Origin: an uncultured Acidobacteriaceae bacterium
Lineage (GTDB): Bacteria; Acidobacteriota; Terriglobia; Terriglobales; Acidobacteriaceae
DNA length: 34,476 nt
Assembly (NCBI GenBank): GCA_937879855.1
Contig: CALFMO010000030.1
Span: 1 to 34,476 of the forward strand
Direction of reading: 5' to 3'
Part shown: positions 1 to 10,277 of the stretch, in pieces
Position numbering within the stretch: the stretch's first letter is position 1
How the letters are laid out: each line of letters begins with the position of its first letter
The notes under the pieces: generated by a model
Told to the model about the DNA's origin: nothing
Seen by the model: the letters and a program-made list of their open reading frames with translations, nothing else
Database searches by the model: none
Program-made: the position numbers and the translations under genes

Positions 1-123
1 CACTATGACCCCAGAATTCCCTTGACTCCGACCGGCCTTCTCATGGAAGGCGATTACGCTGAATTCGGAGGAATTCCAAGCCGACGTCGCGTCTTTGTTC
101 GCACCTTCTGCGGCTTTTCCCAT
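1..123 (-). CDS. Possible partial hypothetical protein, cut by left edge
   Basis: A minus-strand frame starting with ATG at 123 stays open to the window edge (41 codons). A CGGAG Shine-Dalgarno-like sequence lies about 7 nt before the ATG, and the frame lies downstream of the mutase gene on the same strand. The visible peptide is hydrophilic and I do not recognise it. A plus-strand frame ending at 234 is also open to the left edge, so coding in either direction is unproven. This entry is only a flag for the boundary. Confidence 0.22.
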   Translation of the reverse strand, partial: MGKAAEGANKDATSAWNSSEFSVIAFHEKAGRSQGNSGVIV

Positions 124-254
124 GCCATCGCTCCGAGCGGACTGCTTCTCATTTCCTGCCACGGAATGGCCTATGCGAGAAATCACGGTCTCTGGATGGG
201 GCGACGTCGGGAAAAAAGAAGAATAAAAAAATGAAATAGGCCGCCCGCCGAAGT

Positions 255-2048
<1,794 letters not shown>

Positions 2049-2147
2049 GCAAACCCCAGTGCTCTGATGCGATGATAGGGAAGTGAAGGCCCATGGGCAA
2101 GGTGCGCGAACACGGTTGGGAACGACCGGTCGGTCGGCAGCGTACGC

Positions 2148-3224
2148 CTATGGCTTGGTGTTTACAATTCGCACGCCAATCTTTTGCAGCAATTCGGGAG
2201 ACCAGAGCGCGAGCCTCTCCTGCCCGCGTTCATTGATTTGTCTCGCAGCCTGGTTATAACGAGCCAGCAGTTCGCGAGGATCCAGCATGCATTCAATCAA
2301 GACTTTTCTTCCAAATCGCTTTTCGACGATGACCGCCATTTTGTAGCCGACGGTGTACCACGCGCCTTGAGCGTCGCCGAAAAAAGCGGAAGCTCTCTCG
2401 GCGATCTTTTCCTTGCCGACAAGTTTTTGATCGATGATGTCGAGAAAGAATTGCTGCAGCGAAACCAGGTCCTGATTGAAGTTCGCCAGATCATGATCCC
2501 ATCGGGCGTGTTCTCTGGGAGAACTTGCCGCGTGCGGATCCGCGTCCGGTCCGCCGGCGGCTGCCAGCATGGCAAAGCCTTCGCCGAACGCTCCCATCCA
2601 TTCGACTGCGGGCTTGACGTTTGGCAGAACATCCTTCTGCTTGGCCTCAGCCACGGACTCGATGCTGGAGTAGCCGATGTGATGCAATTCGTGCGCCACG
2701 GTGTTCTCAAACTTCGCCGCCGATTTCTCCGGGTCGAGATAGAGAAAGATGGTGGGGTCACTGGTGGTCTCGAAGACAAAGCTGTTGGCTTTGGGCTTGA
2801 TCACCGGAAATACTTTCGCCTTGATGGAGGCCTGTACCGGCAGATAAGAGAGAACGCGGCGTGCGGAGGCGACGAGGTCGGTGTGACTCCATGCATCCAA
2901 AGTCTGGCGCAGGTCAGGGGCCTTAGCCGCCAGTTCTGGCGCTAATACAAACTTCTGGAAATCCTCATCGGTGAAGTCGCGGTGCATCGCGGCCTCGCGC
3001 TTCTTCAACCGAATATAGGGTTCGCTGGTGAATAGACGCTGCCAGTCGGCGTCGGTGATGGCTGCTCCAGTATCACGTTTATCCAGGATGGCGAGGACAG
3101 CTTCCGCCTCGCTCGTGTTGAGTTTGAGTTGGACGCGATCGGAGTCACTGCTCTGGCCCTGAAGCGAGGGTGTGAAAAGAGCAACGATAAGTGGAACGAT
3201 GCGGAATAAACGCCAAGGAAACAT
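2148..3224 (-). CDS. Secreted putative zinc metallopeptidase (HExxH), unknown substrate
   Basis: 358 aa with an N-terminal signal peptide (basic start, hydrophobic 8-20, likely cut after LQGQ near residue 24), so probably periplasmic or exported. The centre holds HELHH (178-182), a zinc-binding HExxH helix, and a GEGFA segment (Glu215) that could supply the third ligand as in gluzincins. The pattern resembles the DUF2268/DUF5700-type predicted Zn-dependent proteases; that family name is my inference from the motif. The region between signal and motif is helical and charged. It lies 81 nt after the GT2 gene and 99 nt before the mutase on the same strand, so it may share a transcript, but no functional link is evident. 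Confidence 0.72.
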   Translation of the reverse strand: MFPWRLFRIVPLIVALFTPSLQGQSSDSDRVQLKLNTSEAEAVLAILDKRDTGAAITDADWQRLFTSEPYIRLKKREAAMHRDFTDEDFQKFVLAPELAAKAPDLRQTLDAWSHTDLVASARRVLSYLPVQASIKAKVFPVIKPKANSFVFETTSDPTIFLYLDPEKSAAKFENTVAHELHHIGYSSIESVAEAKQKDVLPNVKPAVEWMGAFGEGFAMLAAAGGPDADPHAASSPREHARWDHDLANFNQDLVSLQQFFLDIIDQKLVGKEKIAERASAFFGDAQGAWYTVGYKMAVIVEKRFGRKVLIECMLDPRELLARYNQAARQINERGQERLALWSPELLQKIGVRIVNTKP

Positions 3225-3305
3225 GGTGGCCGGCCCCGGATGATTGGACGAAATTGAAAGCGCTAAGGTAAGCAGGTTCTATAAGCCAGGGCGAAACGGT
3301 GCTCG

Positions 3306-4181
3306 TCAGAGCTGTTTGCGCGAAAGTTCCCATGCCTTCGCATATTTCCACGAGACGTAAACCGAGTGATAGAGGTGCAGCAGCAGGCCTTCGCGGCCGT
3401 CGAGGAAGCCGAGGCGGAAGAAATAGTTGTAGACGAACGTCGCCAAGGGGCGGAGGACAATTTTGCTCACGCTGAAACCTATCTTGCCCTTGGCCGCGAC
3501 CATCTCCGCGCTCAACGAAGAATAGCGATTCATGTGCTCGACGTAGTCGGAAAGCGTGGGGTAGGAATGGTGGATGAGGGCGCCGCGAACTAATGTTCCC
3601 GTGGCTCCCTTGACCTGTGCGTCCTCATGAACTAGGCGTTGCTCGAATCTAGCGGCTTGACGTCTGAAGAGTCGCAGTTTGGGATCGGGCCAGAAACCAC
3701 CGTGCTGCATCCAGCGGTCGAGAAATAGATTTCGCCGTCGAATGTAAATACCTGCAGTGTAGGGGCTCGCTCCTGTAGCCGCGGTGAAAGCGTCGATGTA
3801 AGGTCGTGTCCGAGTATCAGGAAGAAAATTGTCGGCGTGGAGGCGATCACTGAGACGAAAGGCGGTCTCCCACGCGCCGAGGGCTTGCCGTATCTGAGCG
3901 CCAGCATCAGCGTCTACTTCCTCATCCGCATCCAAACTCAGAATCCAATCACCGGTTGCTTTGTCGAGTGCGGAATTTTTCTGTTCGGCGTAGCCTTTCC
4001 ATTTTTCCACGAAGACTTTTGCGCCAAATGATTTTGCGATTTCCACCGTGCGGTCGGTTGAACCCGAGTCGACGACGATGATTTCTCCTTTGCCGTCGGC
4101 GACTATTGGCTTCACGCTTTCGAGCGTGCGCGCGAGGTTGGCTTCTTCGTTAAAAGTGATGATGACGATGGAAAGTTGCAT
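3306..4181 (-). CDS. GT2 family glycosyltransferase, WaaE/KdtX-like
   Basis: Cytoplasmic family-2 glycosyltransferase of 291 aa, usual length for the WaaE-like (LPS core beta-1,4-glucosyltransferase) group. The GT-A fold is clear: SIVIITFNEEANL at the N-terminus, VVDSGSTD (37-43) for nucleotide binding, the DxD motif in LSLDADEEVD (Asp84/Asp86), and a later VHE segment. The C-terminal third contains the amphipathic/hydrophobic region typical of this group. It would transfer a sugar from a nucleotide donor onto LPS core or another envelope glycan; acceptor and sugar cannot be read from sequence. It follows the GT39 gene, separated by a repeat-filled 113-nt gap. No clear Shine-Dalgarno precedes the ATG at 4181. 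Confidence 0.88.
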   Translation of the reverse strand: MQLSIVIITFNEEANLARTLESVKPIVADGKGEIIVVDSGSTDRTVEIAKSFGAKVFVEKWKGYAEQKNSALDKATGDWILSLDADEEVDADAGAQIRQALGAWETAFRLSDRLHADNFLPDTRTRPYIDAFTAATGASPYTAGIYIRRRNLFLDRWMQHGGFWPDPKLRLFRRQAARFEQRLVHEDAQVKGATGTLVRGALIHHSYPTLSDYVEHMNRYSSLSAEMVAAKGKIGFSVSKIVLRPLATFVYNYFFRLGFLDGREGLLLHLYHSVYVSWKYAKAWELSRKQL

Positions 4182-4223
4182 GGCGCGAACGTGATGATCG
4201 AGTTGGCAATTGTCTCACAGGAG

Positions 4224-4323
4224 AAGAATGCAGAAGTCAGAAGTCAAAATGCAGAAGTCAAAATCCGCGCCGACGAATGCTTACTTCTGCATTCTCACTT
4301 CTGACTTCTGACTTCTGACTTCT
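4224..4323. repeat. Inverted repeat built of GAAGTCA heptads
   Basis: The left arm holds three CAGAAGT units (4231-4237, 4238-4244, 4252-4258). The right arm holds three tandem ACTTCTG units plus a partial one (4297-4323). AGAATGCAGAAGT at 4225-4237 is perfectly complementary to 4283-4295 (13 bp). The right arm overlaps the last codons and stop of the upstream glycosyltransferase. It could fold into a long hairpin in RNA from either strand. Confidence 0.85.
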
Positions 4324-5563
4324 CGACCTTGCCGGTCTCTAACAGCAGGAACACGATCAGGATGAGCAACTCGGGTTCAAAGGGATGCCGATAGCGGGCG
4401 TGCGGAAATACAAAGTAATAGACCGTGGGATAGGTCAGCACCAGTCCTGCGAAAAGCCACGCCCCAGGCCGCTTCTGGCGCAAAGCGCGCCCGAGTCCCC
4501 AGAGTGCCAGCACCGACGTCGCGAGGAACGCGGAAGTGCGGAAGTCGAACGGGGCTACGCTGTTGGTTGGTCGGGGGACGCCATTCCAATAATAGAAGAA
4601 GCGCTTCAGGCTGATGACCGCAAAGCGCGCCGGGTGCGCGTGGATCCAGGCGAACGTGTAGCGCTTGCAGGACTCGGCATAGGCGATCTCGCCCATTCGC
4701 TGGAACTTTTCGAACTCCAGTTTATTGAGATTGGGCTGGAGGTAGGCCATCAGCATACCGTCGGCCGAGGGGCCGTTGCCCAGGCGGATTTGCAATCCGA
4801 AATCGTCGCGGAGAAAGACGAAGCGTCCGAAAACTTCATAATTGCGTACCACCCAGGGAGTCAGCACGACAAAAAACACCAGCGAGGAAAGCGCGACGCC
4901 ACGGAGAGAAGGCAGCCCGCGCCGGTAGCGCTGGCGCCAAATCCAGAGGCCGCAGAAGGGAAGGAATGCCAGCATGGTTGGATTGGCCAGCGCACCAATG
5001 CCGTACAGCGCGCCAAATAGAATCCAGCCCCGCCACCCGGGCCAGTCCTGCAATTCAAGCGCAAGCCAGAATAGGCCTGCGAGGACGAGCGGCGTGAAGG
5101 TTGTGTCCCAGATCCAGTGCACCGACCAATACCAGATGTAAGGACACAGACCCCACGTGACTGCAGACCAGAACGCAATGCGTTCGCCGAAAGTTCTGTG
5201 GGCAATGTAAAAAATTGGGACGCAAGTGAGCGTCGCAAACAGGCTGTTGATGGCCAGCAATACCCATGCGGATGCCTGAGTGTAGACGCCGAAAAGTTTG
5301 AACACTCCGCCGATCAGATAGGGATAGAGTGGCGGTTCCCAGGCGGTGGGGCCGGTGTCGCCTTCGTAGGGACTGCTGAAACCATGTCCGAGAGCAATGG
5401 AGCGGCCGACGCGACCCATCTCCCAGCCGAACTCGAAGTGGTCGTCACCGGGACGGGTGCGGTACTGGTGGAAGACTGCGATGGTGGCGATTTGCAGCGC
5501 GAAGGATAACGGTAAGAGCCAGAGGAAGAACCTGGGTAATGCAGGCCGGGAGGGTCTCGCCAT
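4295..5563 (-). CDS. GT39-like integral membrane glycosyltransferase (ArnT/PMT family)
   Basis: 422 aa, multi-pass membrane protein of the dolichyl-phosphate-mannose-mannosyltransferase/ArnT type, which uses a polyprenyl-phosphate sugar on the periplasmic face. After a first membrane segment (about 12-30) comes the acidic loop RPGDDHFEFGWEMGR and a WEPPLYPYLIGG segment typical of the family, then about nine further hydrophobic segments and a C-terminal HARYRHPFEPELL motif near the last membrane helix. It is shorter than ArnT (about 550 aa) and lacks a large C-terminal domain. The last nine residues (EKSEVRSQK) are encoded by a GAAGTCA heptad repeat and look acquired. It is followed by the GT2 gene, so both may act on the same surface glycan. 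Confidence 0.82.
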   Translation of the reverse strand: MARPSRPALPRFFLWLLPLSFALQIATIAVFHQYRTRPGDDHFEFGWEMGRVGRSIALGHGFSSPYEGDTGPTAWEPPLYPYLIGGVFKLFGVYTQASAWVLLAINSLFATLTCVPIFYIAHRTFGERIAFWSAVTWGLCPYIWYWSVHWIWDTTFTPLVLAGLFWLALELQDWPGWRGWILFGALYGIGALANPTMLAFLPFCGLWIWRQRYRRGLPSLRGVALSSLVFFVVLTPWVVRNYEVFGRFVFLRDDFGLQIRLGNGPSADGMLMAYLQPNLNKLEFEKFQRMGEIAYAESCKRYTFAWIHAHPARFAVISLKRFFYYWNGVPRPTNSVAPFDFRTSAFLATSVLALWGLGRALRQKRPGAWLFAGLVLTYPTVYYFVFPHARYRHPFEPELLILIVFLLLETGKVEKSEVRSQK

Positions 5564-5738
5564 CGGGCGTTAGTGTATCAGGGTCGCGGACGGCTGGGCA
5601 GCGCGCCATAGGGAACTGGACTGGTTGGTTGCGACAATTTCCACAGTGATTCCTTGAGGAACATTTTGAATACATCGTTGTACGTACATTGCGGCAATTG
5701 TGCTGGTGCCTACAGCGGCGGCGCGGCGCCGCCACGAC

Positions 5739-5762
5739 GGCCGCCGGGACGGCGGCGCTACG
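5739..5762. repeat. REP-like hairpin with CTAC (GTAG) foot
   Basis: CCGCCG (5741-5746), loop GGA, CGGCGG (5750-5755), then CG and CTAC (5758-5761). On the minus strand this reads GTAG followed by a palindrome, the REP layout. It nearly matches the element at 33453-33474. More GC-rich inverted sequence lies just upstream (5712-5737). It sits between the TolC-1 stop and the GT39 start. Confidence 0.75.
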
Positions 5763-5775
5763 ATAGCACAACGGC

Positions 5776-7875
5776 TTACATTTGGCCTCCTTGGGGTGGG
5801 GTTGATTGATCTGACGGAGCTGAGGGCTGGCTGTTGGGAACCGCATCCTGGCGAGGGGCGACGTAAGGCACACTGGGCAGGCGCGTGACCTGGCCGCGGG
5901 TGGCATCGGCGATGTCGATGCCGGCGTGATCGAGCAACAACCCGGTGGCGCGATCGAGTTCGATGCGCGACTTCTCGTAGGCTGCCTTGGCCGAAACCAG
6001 ATTCGACTCGCCTGTTGTCAAAGTTGCGGCATCCTGCAGAATTGCGGTTTGGGTGGTGAGGCCCACTTTCAGTTTTTGCTGATCGGCGTCCAGCGTCTGG
6101 CGCGCCAGGTCCACGGCGGATTGCGCCGCCTGCACGGCAGACCGGTTCTGCTTTACGTCGAATTGTGCGTTACGTACCTCGACGCGCACCTGATTTTCCA
6201 GTTGGTGTTGACGTACCTGCGCCTGGCGGTATTCAAGTTCGGAGCGAACCTGGTTCGATTGTGCGAGGCGATTGCGAAGGGGAATCGTGAGCGAGAGTCC
6301 CAATCCTTTATCTGGCGCGGTCGATGTGACCAGCTGGTTCAAAGTGCTCCCATAGCCGACCGAGGTGGTAGTACGAAACGGTGGTGGCGCTCTTTTCTCG
6401 TCGAAACAGAAAGCACTGGTTGTGTTGGCGCAGTTCGGGACGGCGGGATTGATGTCGCCGCCAACCCCTGAGCCGCCGTAGTAGGCAAAGGCCTGCAGCG
6501 TGGGCAGCATGGCATTGCGCACGGCTTTGATATTGATGTCGCGCGAGTTGAGGTCGATGCGGGTCTCAACCAGTTCAGCGCGATGTTGGAGCGCGTCGTT
6601 GATCAGGTCTTGAATCGGTATGACAGGCTCCTGCTGAGGCACGAGCATCACCGAGGTAGGAATCACGTCCGCCTCGGCCAGGAGCGGGTCTTCGATGCTG
6701 CGGCTCAGCGCGTTCTTCATGAGCAGTTGCTGCAGTTGCAGATTGTTCTGCGCCACGATCAAGTTCTGCTGGCCGGTGGCGACAGTGCTCTGCGCACTCA
6801 CGACTTGAATGGGAGGAACGGTGCCGACTTGCGCCTGGCGCTTGGAGTCTTCCAGAGCCTTCTGAGAGTAAGTGAGAGATTCCTGCTGCACGCGCACATT
6901 TTCGTAAGCGTAGACCAAGTCCCAGTACATATTTTCGATCTGGTCGACGGTGGTGATGATCTGGAGGCGGAACGCGACGTCGGAAATCTCGCGATTGTTC
7001 TTTGCAATGCGGATGAAGCGTGTGTTGGGGAGGAAGCCAAAACCCTGCAGCAGGTTTTGGGTGAAGCGAAACTGGAAGTTCGATCCCAGCTGAGGTGTCA
7101 GCAGGCTGGTGGGATTGTTGGTGGTGAGGTGAGTATTGTTGAAGCCGCCGGTGAGCGCGCCACCCCATGCGAAGCCCTGGGTGTAGCCGAAGTTGGAGGT
7201 GTAGGTGTTCTGGGCCACAATCGGGACGGGGCTGAACACGCTGACCGACTCGGTGTTGTTCTTATCCAGTTGCACGGTTCCAGTCAGGGCAGGATCGAAG
7301 CTTATGAGGGGGGAACCGATGCCGAGGGTGGAGCTAACCAAGCCGTTGGTGCCGGTACCGGCGCCGCCGGCCGCGACGGTGGTACCTCCGGTGCCGGAGC
7401 CGACCGCGCCGCCGAGTCCGCCCACGCCGCCACCGGGAGTGTTCTGCACGACGCCGGTGTTCACGCCGAGAATGCTGGCGCCTGATTTCGCGCGCAGCAA
7501 ATCGGCTTCGGCGATGTTCAGGTTATAGCGGGCAATGTCGAGATCGAGATTGTTTTCCAGCGCGAGCGCGATGGCGTCATCGATCGAGAGATAGATTTTT
7601 CCGTCTTTCATCAGCGAGTCGATGCGCGGCGAGTTGCCGAGGTTCGGCTGAGGGAGTTCCTGCGGAGTATAGGGTTGCAGGACATTCGGAAATGCCGAAC
7701 GCGGGCTGGAATAGTCCTTGAGATGGACAGCCTGCGGTGGCGCGGGCTGAGGCGCCGCCGGGGGCGCCGGCGCGGGGGCTTGTGCCCAGAGAGAGGTGGG
7801 AACAATCCCAAAGAATATGGCGGAGGCTAGGTAAAGGGGCAATAAGGCCATGGAATTTAAGCGCGGTAAGAGCAT
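5776..7875 (-). CDS. TolC-family outer-membrane factor, paralog 1
   Basis: Outer-membrane channel protein of the TolC/OMF family (two OEP repeats), 699 aa when started at the ATG at 7875. That start has AAGGAGA seven bases upstream and gives a proper signal peptide (hydrophobic 9-29, cut after SLWAQ), whereas an in-frame ATG at 7926 would add a Cys/Arg-rich extension with no ribosome site. Order: signal peptide; Pro/Ala/Gln-rich linker (32-49); first OEP helix (IDDAIALALENNLDLDIARYN); an unusual Gly-rich insert (about 147-188); beta and coiled-coil segments with DQIENMYWDLVYAYENVR; second repeat with LNQL and NQVRSELEYRQAQV; then ATGLLLDHAG near the end and a Pro/Gln-rich tail. At about 700 aa it is far longer than E. 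coli TolC (about 470 mature). It is tandem with a second copy; no pump gene is adjacent, so the partner is elsewhere. Confidence 0.9.
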   Translation of the reverse strand: MLLPRLNSMALLPLYLASAIFFGIVPTSLWAQAPAPAPPAAPQPAPPQAVHLKDYSSPRSAFPNVLQPYTPQELPQPNLGNSPRIDSLMKDGKIYLSIDDAIALALENNLDLDIARYNLNIAEADLLRAKSGASILGVNTGVVQNTPGGGVGGLGGAVGSGTGGTTVAAGGAGTGTNGLVSSTLGIGSPLISFDPALTGTVQLDKNNTESVSVFSPVPIVAQNTYTSNFGYTQGFAWGGALTGGFNNTHLTTNNPTSLLTPQLGSNFQFRFTQNLLQGFGFLPNTRFIRIAKNNREISDVAFRLQIITTVDQIENMYWDLVYAYENVRVQQESLTYSQKALEDSKRQAQVGTVPPIQVVSAQSTVATGQQNLIVAQNNLQLQQLLMKNALSRSIEDPLLAEADVIPTSVMLVPQQEPVIPIQDLINDALQHRAELVETRIDLNSRDINIKAVRNAMLPTLQAFAYYGGSGVGGDINPAVPNCANTTSAFCFDEKRAPPPFRTTTSVGYGSTLNQLVTSTAPDKGLGLSLTIPLRNRLAQSNQVRSELEYRQAQVRQHQLENQVRVEVRNAQFDVKQNRSAVQAAQSAVDLARQTLDADQQKLKVGLTTQTAILQDAATLTTGESNLVSAKAAYEKSRIELDRATGLLLDHAGIDIADATRGQVTRLPSVPYVAPRQDAVPNSQPSAPSDQSTPPQGGQM

Positions 7876-7890
7876 CGGTCTTCTCCTTAT

Positions 7891-7921
7891 GCAAAGCATT
7901 CTTTTGAAAAAGCATGCTTGC
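7891..7921. promoter_or_regulatory. Inverted repeat in the tolC-1 leader
   Basis: AAGCAT (7894-7899) and ATGCTT (7914-7919), extendable to GCAAAGCAT/ATGCTTGC with a one-base bulge, lie about 20-45 nt upstream of the ATG at 7875. It could be an operator or a leader hairpin; there is no independent support. Confidence 0.25.
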
Positions 7922-8083
7922 ATCAACGTGGTTACATAAAGGAATGCGTTCGGAATTTCACTTTTAACGACGTCAGTGTTGGATGCAGAGCATAGAAATA
8001 TGTCACTTCAATCTTAGCGGGAGAAGTTTCAAGGAAACGGCGTGGGATTGTAAAGAATTGTGGGAAGACGGAGGAAGGACCAT

Positions 8084-8193
8084 AGCCCCGGACGCATTCG
8101 TCCGGAGACATTCGCGGAAGATGCCGCGGCGAGTATCCCTGCTCGGGTGTGCTCGCTTCGCTTCGCGGGGCGGACGAATGCGTCCGCCCCTAC
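8084..8193. repeat. REPIN-like inverted pair of REP hairpins
   Basis: The right element is GGGGCGGACG (8167-8176), loop AATG, CGTCCGCCCC (8181-8190), a 10-bp perfect stem, with CTAC at 8190-8193. The left element is CCGGACG (8088-8094), loop CATT, CGTCCGG (8099-8105), preceded by ATAG (8082-8085), a one-base variant of GTAG. The loops are reverse complements, so the two elements face each other, separated by about 60 nt that contains a further short GC-rich hairpin. Confidence 0.75.
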
Positions 8194-8201
8194 GTGAGCG
8201 A

Positions 8202-10277
8202 TTATTGTTGTGGGGGTGGTGCTGGTGTTTGAGTTTCCGGTTGCGTTAGCAATTGCAGATCTTTGCGTGGGGCAACGTAAGGAACGTTGGGCATGCGCGT
8301 GACCTGGCCGCGAGCGGCATCGTCAATGCTGATGCCATTGTTGTCGAGCAAAGTGCCGACTGAGCGCTCGAGTTCGACGCGCGACTTTTCATAAGCGGCC
8401 ATCGCCGACATCAGCGTTGATTCCGCGGTGGCCAACGCGCTTCGAGTCTGCAGAACGGCGGTGGTGGTCGAGGTTCCAAACTGATATTTTTTCTGTTCGG
8501 CGTCGAGCGACTGCCGGGCATAATCCACCGCGGCCTTGGCGGCAGCTACGCTGGCCTGATTTTGCTCCACCGAGAACTGAGCGTTGCGCACTTCGATGCT
8601 GACCCGGTTTTCGGTTTGCTGCAGGGCCATCTGTACCTGCCGGTATTCGAGTTCGCCACGGACCTGGATTGCCTGAGCCGCCCGGTTGCGCAACGGGATG
8701 TTGAGTTGCAAGCCGACGCCTTTGTCGGGCGCGGAGGAATTGACGAGTTGGTTCAGAGTTGAGGGATAGCTAACCGACGGAGCCAAGGGCGACTGGCTGA
8801 GGGCAGGATTCGGATTCGCGGTCGCACAGAACGGCTGGCTGGGAGTCTGACAGACGCTTCTGGGGTTCTGAGAACCGCCTAAGCCCGAGCCACCGTAGTA
8901 AGCAAACGCGTCGAGAGTGGGCAACAGAGCGCTACGCAGGGCCGCGTTGCTGGCTTCCTGGCTATGCAATTGAATGCGTGCCTCAACGAGTTCGGCGCGA
9001 TGGTGGAGCGCCTCGTTGACCAGATCCTCGGTGGGCTGAATCTGTTCGTTCTCCGGAACTTCCATCGTCGAAGTAGGAATGACATCGGCTCCGGCGAGCA
9101 AAGGATCGTGTAGCGTGCGGCTGAGCGCGTTTTTCATCACCAGTTGCTGCAGTTGAAGGTTGGTCTTGGCAACGGTGAGAGCCTGCTGATCGGCAGCTAC
9201 GGTGCTCTGCGCACGCACGGCTTCGATCGGCGCAAGACTGCCGATTTCGACCTGTTTCTTGGTATCGGACAGAGTTTTCTGCGAAAAGGCTAGAGACTCT
9301 TCTTTTACCCGCTGGTTTTCATAGGCGAAGACTAGATCCCAGTACATGTTTTCGATCTGGTCAACGGTAGTGATAATTTGCAGACGGAAGGCGACGTCGG
9401 AAAGTTCACGGTTGTTTTTGGCAATTCGGATGAAACGAGTATTACCGGGGAGTCCAAAACCCTGCAGCAGGTGCTGAGTAAGCCTGAATTGAAAACCGGA
9501 GTTGAGAGCCGGGCTGACAGACTGGAAAGCGCTGTTGCTGGTGACCCGGTTGTTATTGAACCCGATCGACATATTGGTTCCCCACTGGAAACCCTGAAGG
9601 TATTGGAAGTTTGCCGTAGTCGTTCCCTGGTAGGTCCCGGCAAACGGGCTGGTGGGGATGAAACTTGCATGATCGTTCTGGAATGTACCCGTGATTATCG
9701 GGTCAAAACTGGTGACGAGGGGGCCGAAGAGTCCACCGGCTGTCGAGCCTACGATGCCGCCCGCGCCAGCACCGGCGCCGCCTGCGCCCACGCTGGTGCC
9801 TCCGGTCCCGGAGCCGACCTGACCACCGATTCCGCCGACGCCACCTCCCGGCGTATTTTGCACGATGCCGACGGGTACACCGAGAATCTGAGCGCCGGCC
9901 TTGGCACGCAGCACATCGGTGTCGGCGATGTTCAGGTTGTAGCGTGCGATCGCGATATCGAGGTTGTTTTCCAGCGTAAGCGCGATCGCATCATTCAAGG
10001 AAAGATAAAGCTTGCCGTCGTGCATTAGTTGGTCGATCCGCGGCGTGTTGGACAAACTTGGCGGCGACAGATGGCGCGGCATATAAGGCCCAAACGGGTT
10101 AGGAAAATGCGAAACGGGCTTGGTGTAATTCAAGGCCGGCACTGGCCGCGCTTCTTGCGTATTCTGGGCGGAGGGAGCCGTGGGCGGTTCCTGGCCCCAG
10201 CACGCGAGAGTCAGTATGGCGAATAAGCTTGCAGTAGCGGCGAGCCGCAGGGGTGAGACTGAACATGGGAATGGCAT
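8202..10277 (-). CDS. TolC-family outer-membrane factor, paralog 2
   Basis: 691 aa, a close paralog of the preceding TolC-like protein, with the same domain order and many identical stretches (for example RFIRIAKNNRE, QIITTVDQIENMYWDLV, GVGLQLNIPLRNR in place of GLGLSLTIPLRNR). The signal peptide spans about 1-28 (hydrophobic 12-27, cut near CWGQ). Cys26 sits in an imperfect lipobox (LTLAC), so lipidation is possible but weakly supported. A Gly-rich insert at about 142-182 parallels that of paralog 1. GGAG eight bases before the ATG supports the start. It is upstream of paralog 1 in the direction of transcription, with a 326-nt gap, so the two may have separate promoters. Likely role is the outer-membrane exit duct of an efflux or type I secretion complex; the inner-membrane partners are not in the window. 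Confidence 0.9.
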   Translation of the reverse strand: MPFPCSVSPLRLAATASLFAILTLACWGQEPPTAPSAQNTQEARPVPALNYTKPVSHFPNPFGPYMPRHLSPPSLSNTPRIDQLMHDGKLYLSLNDAIALTLENNLDIAIARYNLNIADTDVLRAKAGAQILGVPVGIVQNTPGGGVGGIGGQVGSGTGGTSVGAGGAGAGAGGIVGSTAGGLFGPLVTSFDPIITGTFQNDHASFIPTSPFAGTYQGTTTANFQYLQGFQWGTNMSIGFNNNRVTSNSAFQSVSPALNSGFQFRLTQHLLQGFGLPGNTRFIRIAKNNRELSDVAFRLQIITTVDQIENMYWDLVFAYENQRVKEESLAFSQKTLSDTKKQVEIGSLAPIEAVRAQSTVAADQQALTVAKTNLQLQQLVMKNALSRTLHDPLLAGADVIPTSTMEVPENEQIQPTEDLVNEALHHRAELVEARIQLHSQEASNAALRSALLPTLDAFAYYGGSGLGGSQNPRSVCQTPSQPFCATANPNPALSQSPLAPSVSYPSTLNQLVNSSAPDKGVGLQLNIPLRNRAAQAIQVRGELEYRQVQMALQQTENRVSIEVRNAQFSVEQNQASVAAAKAAVDYARQSLDAEQKKYQFGTSTTTAVLQTRSALATAESTLMSAMAAYEKSRVELERSVGTLLDNNGISIDDAARGQVTRMPNVPYVAPRKDLQLLTQPETQTPAPPPQQ

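Larger units (their letters stand above)
7876..8201. other. 326-nt gap between the two TolC genes
   Basis: No convincing gene. From the TolC-1 side it holds the ribosome site and leader of paralog 1, the AAGCAT/ATGCTT inverted repeat, about 150 nt of unremarkable sequence, then the inverted pair of REP hairpins at 8084-8193 next to the stop of paralog 2. A short plus-strand frame at 7983-8249 runs through the repeats and looks non-coding. Confidence 0.6.

Noticed and set aside
1..234. Plus-strand frame ending at 234
   Set aside because: No known motif, low-complexity Lys/Arg end, and the neighbouring genes are on the minus strand; kept only as a caution about the window edge.
7876..7926. Earlier ATG at 7926 for the first TolC protein
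   Set aside because: It has no ribosome site and would put 17 residues before a complete signal peptide; ATG 7875 has AAGGAGA at the right distance.
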